From positions 22,368,893 through 22,432,892 of the forward strand of contig NC_092646.1 in NCBI RefSeq assembly GCF_039555335.1: a DNA stretch of 64,000 nt, written 5' to 3'. Below the pieces are notes generated by a model. That model worked only from the letters and a program-made list of their open reading frames with translations, was not told the origin of the DNA and did not search any database. The translations under genes were made by a program, and so were the position numbers. Within the stretch, counting starts at the first letter, position 1; each line of letters opens with the position of its first letter. Source of the stretch: Amphiura filiformis. Taxonomy: Eukaryota; Echinodermata; Ophiuroidea; Amphilepidida; Amphiuridae. Below are positions 34,263-45,800 of the stretch, piece by piece.

Positions 34263-34507
34263 GAGCGCAAGAAGACCGTAAGTCCACTTGGCCCCTCAAC
34301 ATGTATGCACTAAAGTTAATTATAGCTTCTTAGGGTTTTATAATGTTTAATACATGTTCCAGGGTGAAAACATCATGAAAGGTTGTGAAAGATTTATTTT
34401 GGCCCCTGAACATGAATAAAACATTACCAAACTATACGAAACTATACGCAACTTTAGTGTATACATGTTGAGGGGCCAAGTGGACTTACGGTCTTAATCT
34501 TGTGCTC
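34263..34507. mobile_element. 245 bp TIR element, ~55 bp arms
   Basis: The left arm, GAGCGCAAGAAGACCGTAAG followed by TCCACTTGGCCCCTCAACAT, is mirrored by ATGTTGAGGGGCCAAGTGGA and CTTACGGTCTTAATCTTGTG at the right end. The arms differ by a small indel and a few substitutions. The internal text GGCCCCTGAACATGAATAAA recurs in the next foldback. No transposase is present. Confidence 0.75.
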
Positions 34508-34769
34508 AGGTCTTCAAATGCTAAGATGTAAACGCAAGTAATGGCTTAACTAATCACAGGTCAAAACCCGTTGAACTACTTTCTTCGATTTTATGTCGTC
34601 TTTTAGCAGTTTAGTGAGAATTATTTCCTTCCGTTCATTCATTTCGGTCTTAAATGGCATAGAAGCAGACAAGCCTCTTGGGATGTGGCCCTCGTGGAAT
34701 CCTAGTGGTCATAATTTAATAATCAGAGCGATTATAGGGGGATGTAATGAATGCAATGGATATTTAATC

Positions 34770-34848
34770 TTGCCCTTGAACATGGATGAAGCATGCCATT
34801 CAATATAAAGTCTACACATACAAGGCTTTATCCATTTTCAAGGGCCAA
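34770..34848. repeat. 79 bp foldback related to the 34263 element
   Basis: TTGCCCTTGAACATGGATGA pairs with the complement of TATCCATTTTCAAGGGCCAA around a short loop. Its arm resembles the GGCCCCTGAACATGAATAAA word inside the neighbouring element, suggesting a shared origin. Confidence 0.6.
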
Positions 34849-34937
34849 ACGTAAATATGTGGTGTTTTCTGCATGTACTTTTGTGCGTAGTATATTGTAT
34901 ACCTTCTTGTAATAATTTTATTATGGTCACTATTATC

Positions 34938-35010
34938 CACCACATTGGTCAGTTGTCAATCACTTTTCGGCAGCGATTAAAGTATACCTTCGCTTTTACC
35001 CATGGCTATC
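34938..35010 (+). repeat. Dispersed repeat, copy 2
   Basis: Matches 31500-31575 (CCACCACATTGGTCAGTTGT ... TTTACCCATGGCTAT) with a handful of substitutions and the same orientation. Confidence 0.6.
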
Positions 35011-35190
35011 TTCTTATAAATTATGGCAACGGTACTTTATAATAATGAAAATGCAAAACACAAAATGGTCACTATAATGTGTGTTTTCTCCTTCGCAGAT
35101 GGTCATTTATCATTTCAGAATTTGCTACGCTTGGAAGGTGCTATGATGAAGCCTCGTAAAACTGTATTCTACTCAAAAGTGAGTAAAAAC

Positions 35191-35258
35191 AGCTTTACCC
35201 TGCACCTGGTCTTAAGGCGAGTCGAGCTTTTCCCTGCACCTGGTCTTAAGGCGAGTCG
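35191..35258 (+). repeat. 34 bp tandem duplication
   Basis: Two adjacent 34 bp copies (AGCTTTACCCTGCACCTGGT... and AGCTTTTCCCTGCACCTGGT...) differ at one base. This is a recent local duplication in non-coding DNA. Confidence 0.85.
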
Positions 35259-35315
35259 GATGGCAGGAGCCATATTTTTCCAGTGTTAGCCATTTAATTA
35301 ATTGCAGTGTATATC

Positions 35316-35566
35316 TTAACTCTCTCCACGCTGGTGTCGACTGCAGACGACAAGTTTGTTTTTTTTTAAATCAAAATTCAAAAAATTTCAGAATTGTAAG
35401 TTTTCATGACCATATTTGGAATCAGCTTGAAAAATGCATCAAAATGAGTACAAACAAGCCTAATATTGGGTCAGTGGTTCTTAGCTCTTGATATTTTGAC
35501 AAAAAATCTCAAAACTTGGACTTTTTATGTTGAGGCCTATGACATGGCTAGCACGCATAGCATTAA
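35316..35566 (+). mobile_element. TTAA-flanked family, copy 1
   Basis: Runs from TTAACTCTCTCCACG to GCACGCATAGCATTAA. It contains GTCGACTGCAGACGACAA, then CATATTTGGAATCAGCTTGA, AAATGAGTACAAACAAGCCT and AATATTGGGTCAGTGGTTCT, and ends near CTATGACATGGCTAGC. The same ordered blocks are found in five other copies. TTAA at both ends points to piggyBac-type mobilisation (inference). Confidence 0.75.
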
Positions 35567-36167
35567 TATCAATGCACTGACCTGATATAGGATATGTATA
35601 AAGGAACCCAATAATTGCATTTATATATATTTCCATAGGTCTTGCGGCTCTTCGAGTCACTTTTTCCTCCTCCCGAAAAAAATCATGCACATGGGGTTGA
35701 AAATTTACATACTATATCCTGCCCTTTGGTCCATTTTTATAGAACGCATACATTAATTTTGTGTGCCACCTTTACTTGTCTCAATATTTGAGCGTAAACA
35801 CCGCTAGGTCATATTCATGTTCATATTCATCTCCAACCCTTCATAGTGTCATTATCAATGTTGTTACATACTTTGCAAAACCAACAACTACTGTTCACCA
35901 TTTGTATACGCCTTACATGTCGATGCCAACCCGGGATGCCGACATTCAGACAACGACGACAATATGACAACTGGGTTGGGTTGGGTTTTGGTGGATGTTA
36001 ATGTCGGAAATGATGATAGTCAGTGATAGACGTGGTATGATCAGGTGGTGATATTTAGTGTAGTTTTTCAATTTTCTGTCATGCCCTATATAAATATCAT
36101 TGGATTTTTTAGACTATACCAAGTTCTTTGAAATTATACGTGGTCATAATTATTTGACTCCGCGTCA
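35567..36167. other. Intergenic
   Basis: No gene recognised. A CA/CG-rich frame at 35761-35967 lacks any domain. Confidence 0.3.
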
Positions 36168-36600
36168 CTGACAATTATGTGCTATCTTCAGTAGATAGCA
36201 ATAGTAGAGGTAGCAATACCATATGTGCTGTCTTTAATTAGTAGCACTATCTTTATCATATACCAGCATACATGTATATTTATGTGCATTATCTTGAGTA
36301 GATAGCAGCAGTCAGTAGATAGCAGCATATATATACCGTATGCTATCTTTTGTAGATTTATGCTTATGTGTTATCTTCAGTAGATAGCAATAGTAGAGGT
36401 AGCAACAGATATGTTTATATGTACTATCATTAGTAACACTATCTTTAGCCGATATTTATATGATTATCTTGAGTAGATAGCAGCAGTCAGTAGATAGCAG
36501 CATTAACACATACCAAATGCTATCTTCTGTAGATATAATAATTATGCTTATAATTATGTGCTATCTTCAGTAGATAGTGCATCGACTAAAACGAGGGTCA
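36168..36600 (+). repeat. ~190 bp tandem duplication rich in CTATC...GATAG hairpins
   Basis: Two similar units (about 36168-36360 and 36361-36550) and the start of a third contain CTATCTTCAGTAGATAGCAA, TAGTAGAGGTAGCAA, and GATAGCAGCAGTCAGTAGAT. The recurrent hairpin has a 5 bp CTATC/GATAG stem and a 7-base loop, the same design as the 33 bp satellite further right. Non-coding. Confidence 0.8.
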
Positions 36601-37531
36601 ACATTAACTAAAATATTGACCATTTTTGTGATCAAACAGTTATAAAATGACGCATTTTTGATCAAAATGTTGACTCGTTCTTTTGTCGTGAAAAAAATCT
36701 AGTATATAGAAATCCTACAGTAAAAAGGCAGGTTTGCGGTGTCACGAGGCTTCTATTTTTACATATTACGTGAACGTCGACTTCCCTTTATAAAGAAAAT
36801 GATCTTTTCATGCAATTTTTTAATGAAGGAAGTTTTCATCACTCCTCGATATCATCATCATCATTATAACCAAGCGTATTATTTATTGTCATTCTCGCAC
36901 CATTTGATATTCTGGAATGATTAATCATCGTCAGTCGTTGAACACGTAAAGCTAACTGTACATCTATTCGATATAGCGTCCGCACAGTAGCTTCATGCAT
37001 CGTGCCCGGCTCATCAGCACAAATAAAACTTTCATAACATTGTCAATTTACTTGATAAGACAGAACAAAACGGCAAGTCATGCCCGCGACCGACACACGT
37101 GCCGTGTCCCTTGAAGCTAGCAACGTTTACTCATAGCCGGGTCTTGTTGACCAACGCGCGGAAGGTCGGGCCAATAATATGGCCAAATTATGCCAACTCA
37201 CGAAATACGGACTGGAAATAGCTTTTTTTTTACTTGATATCGGTATCTAGCCCGGTTTATAAAGTGGTTGTATGAGTGAAATGGCTTCTGCAAGTGAACC
37301 ATTATCGTTCAATGCTTTAGTAACATAGCTTTAATGAGAACTAGACGTGCATGGCTGGAAGGGATTTCGGCTTGGTAACCTTTTTGCTGGGAATTGAAAA
37401 AAGTTTTAAAGAAACACTGATAAAGAAGAGAGGTATTTATGTAGTATTAACAAAATACTGGTACTTTGCTTGGAGTTGCTTGGAGCAAGATTGGTTTTAT
37501 TTAAAAGTAGGATGAAGAGATTGGTAAGATT
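36601..37531. other. Intergenic
   Basis: No recognisable gene or repeat. The frame at 36739-36924 lacks any domain. Confidence 0.3.
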
Positions 37532-37783
37532 AGGCTGTTCCATTTAAAATCCACACTACCCCTGTGGAAGATTTTGGAAATATCTTCCACTGGGGAAGTA
37601 TATATGAATTTCAAATGGAATAATACATTAGCCAGCTCCATTTGAATTTCATACACCCTCTGAGAAAGAGGGAGGATGAGTTTCAAATGTGTTAATTCCA
37701 TTTGAAATTCATATACTCTCCCAGCAGAAGATCTTTCCAAAATCTTCCACAGGGGTAGTGTGAATTTTAAATGGAACAGCCCA
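37532..37783. mobile_element. Foldback family A, intermediate subtype
   Basis: Ends are AGGCTGTTCCATTTAAAATC and ATTTTAAATGGAACAGCC. Modules include CTACCCCTGTGGAAGATTTT, CATACACCCTCTGAGAAAGA and CAGCTCCATTTGAATTTCAT. The same arrangement occurs at 55547-55837 and, in part, at 62274-62470. Open frames across it (minus strand) are artefacts of the palindrome. Confidence 0.75.
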
Positions 37784-38093
37784 TTGAGGGTACGGTGGGT
37801 TTTGGTATATAGTGGGCAAATCGATGGTAGGACTTGTAAATTGATCAGGGTATTGTGATATATGTGTGTATGAATAATGCATAGCATTTTATAAAGGTCC
37901 AGTATATGACAACCTGTAGAATTTTGCACCATTAATAGTAAATAAGTTCAATTTGTGTCAAAATGGTGATACATGGAATAATGGGTAACTCTGTTCAAAA
38001 AGTGTTTTTAAAAACGTTCGAAATATGATCAACTAAAAAATCATGTTTAATAATTTCACTTTGTTCAAGTAAGTAACCTGAATCGGTGTCATT
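37784..38093. other. Spacer between two foldbacks
   Basis: AT-rich non-coding sequence of about 310 bp between two family A elements. Nothing else was recognised. Confidence 0.3.
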
Positions 38094-38374
38094 GGGCTAT
38101 TCCAGTTGAAATCCACACTACCCCTGTGGAAGATTTGGGAAATATCTTCCACAGAGGGAGTATGTTTTTCAGATGTAATAGGTCAGGGTTAATCAATTTG
38201 AAACCCATACTCCCGATGTATTATGGCTTATACGGTATATCTTCCACCACTGGAGTGAGTATTTGAAATGGAAGTTACCCAACTGTCTATTATATTCAAA
38301 ACTCATACTCCCTCTGTGGCAGACTTTATCTAAATCTTCCACAGGGGTAGTGTGGATTTTAAATGGAATAGCCC
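38094..38374. mobile_element. Foldback family A, long subtype
   Basis: The cleanest copy of the long type. It opens GGGCTATTCCAGTTGAAATC and closes ATTTTAAATGGAATAGCCC. ATT on both sides suggests a short target duplication (ATT-GGGC ... GCCC-ATT). Internal modules repeat the CTTCCACAG..GGGAGTATG theme in alternating orientation. It is collinear with 12422-12671. Confidence 0.8.
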
Positions 38375-38547
38375 ATTGCTCGCTTAAATGGCAGGAAAAA
38401 GAAGGATTTTAGCCTGCAATATAAATTTATCATCGTTTGTAGAAGAAAAAACAACGCGAATTGTGTTACTGAGAATACATGTTTTAATTTTGTATATACA
38501 TTCTGTCAAAGATAACTGACCATAACTTTACATAGTTTAAAAGTAAT

Positions 38548-38732
38548 GTTACACTTTTAAAACAGCGTGGTCAAAATTTACCTCGTAGTAGCCAACTATG
38601 CACCTCACCCCTAAATTGTGGTCAAATATTAACCACAAAAGGGTCCAAATGTGACCACAATTTAGGGGTAAGGTGAATAGTTGACTACTACGGGGTCAAT
38701 TTTGACCACGCTGTTTTAAAAGTGCACGTAAC
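38548..38732. mobile_element. 185 bp TIR/foldback element, ~80 bp arms
   Basis: The left arm runs GTTACACTTTTAAAACAGCG, TGGTCAAAATTTACC, CACCCCTAAATTGTGGTCAA. The right arm is its complement, GACCACAATTTAGGGGTAAG through CTGTTTTAAAAGTGCACGTAAC. Only about 20 bp separates the arms. The word TTGTGGTCAAA/TTTGACCAC recurs within each arm. Confidence 0.8.
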
Positions 38733-39209
38733 CCAACGGTTGCTCATTTATAGTACATAAGAATTTGGTTCTGAGAAAACAAGAAAACATATCAACACAG
38801 TTTGTCGCTTCACATCGAGTTAAAACAAAAACAATGTCAATTTAAAAAGGCTGTTTTAATGTTTGTTTTGTCTATTAAAAATATCCAGAATAAAGAAACC
38901 AAAAAGTTTTTTTCACTCTTTACGTCTCCGACATTTTATTTTTCAAGAGTGACAAGTACTTTTAGTAAGAAACATAGCCTTTTTACTTTAACAATATAGT
39001 TAGCTTAATCACTAATAAAACAAACGATTTTTAAGTGTCATTAATGTAAGTTTATAAATCTTTATATCGAGCTAGCTTATAAAATGAAACTGTATTATTT
39101 TAAGGTTAAGAGCTTTTAATTGCGACTAGAAGATAACAACTTGGGGAGACATTATGCCAGTATGTAACAAGTTACCCAACTTACCTTTACAAATGAAAAG
39201 GAGTCTTAA
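38733..39209. other. Intergenic
   Basis: A lysine-rich 65-aa frame (38802-38999) is open but unrecognised. Otherwise AT-rich and featureless. Confidence 0.3.
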
Positions 39210-39457
39210 TTAATGCTCTACATGCTATCCATGCGCTTCAATGGAAAAATTTCAAGTTTTGAAATATTTTCTCAAAATATCAAGAGCTATCTTAAGAACT
39301 AATGAATCAATACTAGGCTTGTTTGTACTCATTTTAATGCAATTTTCATGCTGATTCCAGATAATGGTCATGAAAATTACATTTCTGAAATTTTTGAATT
39401 TTTAAACAAAAGTAGAAACTTGTCGTCTGCAGTCGATGCCCGCGTGAGGAGAGTTAA
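39210..39457 (-). mobile_element. TTAA-flanked family, copy 2
   Basis: A minus-strand copy. TTAATGCTCTACATGC lies at the left and GTGAGGAGAGTTAA at the right. It contains the reverse complements of the copy-1 blocks, including CAATACTAGGCTTGTTTGTA and CTTGTCGTCTGCAGTCGA. Perfect TTAA is present at both ends. Confidence 0.75.
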
Positions 39458-39959
39458 TTATGACACAGTAAATCATGTCTTTTTATCTTAACGCTGATGT
39501 CATACTCGAGTCGCCAATAAGAAGCGATATAAATCTGACAAATGAGCTGGATCGTTTAATGCTACTTTGAAAAGAACAATCAACGTCATTGGTCTAATTT
39601 GAATCGCTGAGTCAAACACGTTTAGAAATGCTATTATCATAAAAACTTTTGTCACGGATTATGTTACCATCGTCAATCCTGTTTAATTACCATATTATTT
39701 GTTATTCTTTCTTGATAATCGACATAAAACTTTTTGATGAAGATTTTCGCGTATCATAGGGTAAAGCAAACTATGATTTACAACTTCGAAATAAAAAGTC
39801 ATAGCAGTACAATAAGACAATACCCACTTCACTTGCAATGAACCCATTGTTGAACCAAACAGCAAGATTCCTGTTTTTATGTGTTACATGTCGCTGGAGT
39901 AACTCGTGTGCCTACAGTGGTCTTACAGAGTACCCCACGTGCTCCACCTAGTTTTGGCG

Positions 39960-40460
39960 TCTCACAATAAGAGAGGCGACTGGTCATGTCCCCATCATGA
40001 ATCATATACCCATTTTAGTAGTCTTAGTCTATACATACCTGATTCGTCGGCCTTTTTGTCACGTGATTATTTAAGATACCTCATGAAGTATTTTGGGAAT
40101 CCCATGAAAAGAAATTGGTTGTGTAAGTGTTCCAAGCACCAATTCACCCATTTTTTGGCATGTATCATCCGTGTACCCCATGACCTCCCAAGATAGGCAT
40201 ACCTCCGAAGTACATGTATATAGGAACCCATAAGAGAGGGGCCGTTATAGTTTATGTCACCATCACATTTATCCGATTCTTCAACCATTAGTCGTCTGAA
40301 TTTGTCATGAATCACTATGTGTACCACATGACTGCAAGGTACCTCCGAAGCACGTGTACTATTTTAGGAATCCCATAAGATAAGAGATCGGTTGTGTTTC
40401 AATCACCATGATCACATCTAGCCGATTCATCCGTCAGTTTTTGTCAAGCAGCAGTCATTT
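39960..40460. repeat. Imperfect ~150 bp tandem repeat, three copies
   Basis: The phrase ATACCTC..GAAGTA..T...TAGGAA(T)CCCATAA recurs at about 40075, 40200 and 40340. Copies are followed by GGTTGTG or GCCGTTATAG, CACCATGATCAC-like text and CCGATTCATC. Copies are strongly diverged. The overlapping frames on both strands are unlikely to be coding. Confidence 0.5.
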
Positions 40461-40981
40461 TTTTTATGAGTCGTGGATTCGACATGTTTCCTGTGCTATT
40501 CTAGCCGGTTTCACCTTAGACTTAGTAGTGCACTTTAGTTTTGATACGGTCCCATGATAATATCAGACGAAACATCGATGGGCTTAGGCTACAAACACTT
40601 TATAATACGTGTATGGTGACTGTTGACTCGAAAGAGACAGAGCAGTTGTTCTCTTCTCTCTTGCTATATATATTTTTTAACAATTTGTTAAGTTTGTTTT
40701 CTGTTAAGGGTTACTTTGGCATACAGAAATTGGTTTTCTGAGCAGATTAAAATATCACTACAATGTTGAAAAGAAACAAATAGCACGTTAAAAGGTACAA
40801 AATCATCTCGACTTTTAATATGATAAAACGTAGTTTTTCATGGATTTTTTTTTATATATAATATGTTCATTTTTTAGCTTCCACGCCATATCTTATAAAA
40901 TATTCCAAATTGTCTTACGAACCGATAAGCCTATTATGATAATTTGATCGAGTTCTTCAAATTTCTTCTCAAACATATACG
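40461..40981. other. Intergenic
   Basis: Non-coding AT-rich sequence between the tandem repeat and the LINE tail. Confidence 0.3.
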
Positions 40982-41312
40982 CTAGTTACCTTTTACAATA
41001 CCGTACTCAAAGTAATATGAAAAAAACAAAATAGACAAAATTATGCAAATGGACTGGATCTGACAAAATTGATGCAACTCCATCGGTATCAACCTTAAAG
41101 TCCTTACTTGCTTATCCTCTTCATCCCATGCGGGACATAAGGCCACAACAAAATTCCTCCATCCAGTTCTGTCTTTAGCCCTCTTCTCTGCCTCAGCCCA
41201 TGATAACTTTAGTTTCTTGAGTTCTGCTGCCACTGTTCTCCTCCAAATTGTTTTTGGTCTTCCCCTGTTTCTCTTCCCTTGATGTGTCCAATAAAGGACT
41301 ATTGTTTTAAAT
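40982..41312 (-). pseudogene. C-terminal fragment of a second non-LTR retrotransposon
   Basis: On the minus strand an open stretch encodes W-T-H-Q-G-K-R-N-R-GRPKTIWRRTVAAELKK and then LSWAEAEKRAKDRTGWRNFV with ALCPAWDEED. This basic, W-rich tail (GKRxRGRPK.TWRRTVxxELK...DRxxWRxFVxALCP..DEED) is the conserved C-terminus of a large invertebrate LINE family. A stop in frame lies upstream near 41316, so only the last ~75 codons survive. It differs in sequence from the LINE at 319-1322 and belongs to a different clade. The ATG-less frame and the lack of RT show it is a 5'-truncated dead copy. The final ~40 codons of the frame are probably read-through into 3' UTR. Confidence 0.8.
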
Positions 41313-42145
41313 CATTCTGACACATGACCCAACCAACCTTAAAGTAAACCACTTATATTAGATCAACTATATAGCAACGGTTGCCATTAGAGCACAGACG
41401 TGAGAAAGGATACACATTTTGCCGAAACGGCCATCTAATGACTGTAAGAAGTAATTTAAGTGATTTACGATATAAACACAATATTATCAGCTTTAAGTGT
41501 TTACTATAATTATTTTGTAAGTCTAGCATTAATTTACAAAAACAAACCTCACAATGATGTTGCCAATTTATATCAATAAAAACATGCAATTATTACATCA
41601 AAGATATCAATTTTATACTAATTTATTCATGACGACGTGTTGCATGATTTCGATCCATATTTTCTTACAAATTATCATACAAACATACCGACATAATTTT
41701 ACCAAGAAGTCAGATCTGGCTATAAACAGTACGGGAAACCTGTGTATTATTGTACTAGGGGTTAATGAGTACGGTAAGGCCTTGTGAAGAGGGTGGTAAC
41801 GTTTGGATATAGTCCCATGGTGGAAGCCCTTAGCAAGCCAACAGAGGGATAGAATAAACATAAAGCCTTTTCTATGTCTCCTAAATTTGAGACTACGAGC
41901 TGTAAGAAGTGAGCAGTGCGTTGAATATGAAATGATTAAGATATATATGAATGAAGAAATCATGTTATTTTGGTGTGTATGGTTAACGATAATAATATAT
42001 GACAAATTGGGTAGAATGTGTCTACTACTAATTTCAGAGTCGAGTGTGAATGAGCAGTATAGTATACAGAATATGAAATGATTGGTAATTTGTGACTAAA
42101 TGACGTTTTGAATAAATCTCATCTCGTTATTTACTTTAGCCTTCT
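41313..42145. other. Intergenic
   Basis: Several overlapping frames on both strands (41353-41589, 41554-41787, 41613-42005, 41803-42081) have no family motifs. No repeat was recognised. Confidence 0.3.
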
Positions 42146-42393
42146 TTAATGCTCTGTATGCTAGCCATAGGCTTCAACATAAAAAGTCCAACTTTTTAGA
42201 TATTTTCTCCAAATATCAAGAGCTATCTTAAGAAACACTGAACCAATACTAGGCTTGTTTGTACTCATTTTAATGCATTTGTCATGCTAATTCCAAATAT
42301 GGTAATGAAAATGTACAATTCTGAAATTTGTGAAAAATTTAAACAAAATGTGAAACTTGTCGTCTGCAGTCGACATCCACGTGGAGAGAGTAG
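42146..42393 (-). mobile_element. TTAA-flanked family, copy 3
   Basis: Begins TTAATGCTCTGTATGCTAGC. It contains CCAATACTAGGCTTGTTTGT, CATGCTAATTCCAAATATGG and CTTGTCGTCTGCAGTCGACA, and ends CACGTGGAGAGAGTAGG, where the right TTAA is mutated. Same family as 35316-35566. Confidence 0.7.
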
Positions 42394-42813
42394 GCCTAAG
42401 CGGAATGGCTTGGTGTTGTTCTTACATTTTCTTAGCCGAGTGACATTAAAGGGGATTTGCCATTTGGTCTAATACCATTTCGTCTAATATCTATTTCGTT
42501 TATATTCATTTTGTCCAAAGTCACTAGGTCTAAAGACATTAAAGACTAAACATTGAGTGCCAGGCCCTCTCTTGTGGCTCTTGTGAGAGAGCGCGGCATG
42601 GTTGTTAGATTACGTAGTCAGTCCTCGATTTCGAAACTTATTTATGTATTGGACCGGACAAAAAGAATGCATAGATGCAGTGGTAACATCTGTAGGTTTA
42701 ATTTAGGCTTTTTATCTTCAAATTGGTAAATGAATCATGAGGGTGATCTGTCCTTCGGAGGTGACGTAATACGTCGGTTCCACATACAGAGAAGCACGTC
42801 TTTACATAATATA
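42394..42813. other. Spacer before the satellite
   Basis: A short stretch of CATTTCGTCTAATATC-like words (42455-42540) recalls the TCTAATCTAGT units near 1711-1795. No gene. Confidence 0.3.
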
Positions 42814-45800
42814 CAACTATTACATCTACTGCTGATAGCATACTACTTCATCAACTATCTACTGCTGATAGCATACTACTTCATCAACTATCTACCGCTG
42901 ATAGCATACTACTTCATCAACTATCTACTGCTGATAGCACACTACTTCATCCACTATCTACTGCTGATAGCATACTACTTCATCAACCATCTACAGCTGA
43001 TAGCATACTACTTCATCAACTAGCTACTGCTGATAGCATACTACTTCATCATCTATCTACTGCTGATAGCATACTACTTCATCAACTATCTACTGCTGAT
43101 AGCACACTACTTCATCAACTATCTACTGCTGATAGCATACTACTTCATCAACTATCTACTGCTGATAGCATACTACTTTATCAACTATCTACTGCTGATA
43201 GCATACTACTTCATCAACTATCTACTGCTGATAGCACACTACTTCATCAACTATCTACCGCTGATAGCATACTACTTCATCAACTATCTACTGCTGATAG
43301 CATACTACTTCATCAACTATCTTCATCAACTATCTACCGCTGATAGCATACTACTTCATCCACTATCTACTGCTGATAGCATACTACTTCATCAACCATC
43401 TACAGCTGATAGCATACTACTTCATCAACTATCTACTGCTGATAGCACACTACTTCATCAACTATCTACTGCTGATAGCATACTACTTCATCAACTATCT
43501 ACTGCTGATAGCACACTACTTCATCAACTATCTACTGCTGATAGCATACTACTTCATCAACTATCTACTGCTGATAGCATACTACTTTATCAACTATCTA
43601 CTGCTGATAGCATACTACTTCATCAACTATCTACTACTGATAGCATACTACTTCATCAACTATCTACTGCTGATAGCATACTACTTCATCAACTATCTAC
43701 TGCTGATAGCATACTACTTCATCAACTATCTACTGCTGATAGCATACTACTTCATCAACTATCTACTGCTGATAGCATACTACTTCATCAACTATCTACT
43801 GCTGATAGCACACTACTTCATCAACTATCTACTGCTGATAGCACACTACTTCATCAACTATCTACTGCTGATAGCATACTACTTCATCAACTATCTACTG
43901 CTGATAGCATACTACTTCATCAACTATCTACTGCTGATAGCATACTACTTTATCAACTATCTACTGCTGATAGCATACTACTTCATCAACTATCTACTGC
44001 TGATAGCATACTACTTCATCAACTATCTACTGCTGATAGCATACTACTTCATCAACTATCTACTGCTGATAGCATACTACTTCATCAACTATCTACTGCT
44101 GATAGCATACTACTTCATCAACTATCTACTGCTGATAGCACACTACTTCATCCACTATCTACTGCTGATAGCATACTACTTCATCAACTATCTACTGCTG
44201 ATAGCATACTACTTCATCAACTATCTACTGCTGATAGCATACTACTTCATCAACTATCTACTGCTGATAGCACACTACTTCATCAACTATCTACTGCTGA
44301 TAGCATACTACTTCATCAACTATCTACTGCTGATAGCATACTACTTCATCAACTATCTACTGCTGATAGCATACTACTTCATCAACTATCTACTGCTGAT
44401 AGCATACTACTTCATCAACTATCTACTGCTGATAGCATACTACTTCATCAACTATCTACTGCTGATAGCATACTACTTCATCCACTATCTACTGCTGATA
44501 GCATACTACTTCATCAACCATCTACTGCTGATAGCATACTACTTCATCAACTATCTACTGCTGATAGCATACTACTTAATCAACTATCTACTGCTGATAG
44601 CACACTACTTCATCAACTATCTACTGCTGATAGCATACTACTTCATCAACTATCTACTGCTGATAGCATACTACTTAATCAACTATCTACCACTGATAGC
44701 ATACTACTTCGTCAACTATCTACTGCTGATATAGCATACTACTTAATCAACTATCTACTGCTGATAGCATACTACTTCATCAACTATCTACTGCTGATAG
44801 CACACTACTTCATCAACTATCTACTGCTGATAGCTACTACTTCATCCACTATCTACTGCTGATAGCATACTACTTCATCAACTATCTACTGCTGATAGCA
44901 CACTACTTCATCCACTATCTACTGCTGATAGCATACTACTTCATCAACTATCTACTGCTGATAGCACACTACTTCATCGACTATCTACTGCTGATAGCAC
45001 ACTACTTCATCAACTATCTACTGCTGATAGCACACTACTTCATCCACTATCTACTGCTGATAGCATACTACTTCATCCACTATCTACTGCTGATAGCATA
45101 CTACTTCATCCACTATCTACTGCTGATAGCACACTACTTCATCCACTATCTACTGCTGATAGCATACTACTTCATCAACTATCTACTACTGATAGCATAC
45201 TACTTCATCCACTATCTACTGCTGATAGCATACTACTTCATCAACTATCTACTGCTGATAGCACACTACTTCATCAACTATCTACTGCTGATAGCTACTA
45301 CTTCATCCACTATCTACTGCTGATAGCATACTACTTCATCAACTATCTACTGCTGATAGCACACTACTTCATCCACTATCTACTGCTGATAGCATACTAC
45401 TTCATCAACTATCTACTGCTGATAGCACACTACTTCATCGACTATCTACTGCTGATAGCACACTACTTCATCAACTATCTACTGCTGATAGCACACTACT
45501 TCATCCACTATCTACTGCTGATAGCATACTACTTCATCCACTATCTACTGCTGATAGCATACTACTTCATCCACTATCTACTGCTGATAGCACACTACTT
45601 CATCCACTATCTACTGCTGATAGCATACTACTTCATCAACTATCTACTGCTGATAGCATACTACTTCATCAACTATCTACTGCTGATAGCATACTACTTC
45701 ATCAACTATCTACTACTGATAGCATACTACTTCATCCACTATCTACTGCTGATAGCATACTACTTCATCAACTATCTACTGCTGATAGCATACTACTTCA

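Noticed and set aside
37501-37932. 143-aa minus-strand frame
   Set aside because: It crosses a family A foldback, and the same peptide words (KIFHRGSVDFKWN) appear in the 55.5 kb copy as repeat translation.
42730-43023. 97-aa frame of 11-residue LLLIAYYFINY repeats
   Set aside because: It is the 33 bp satellite read in one frame; it stops at a unit variant.
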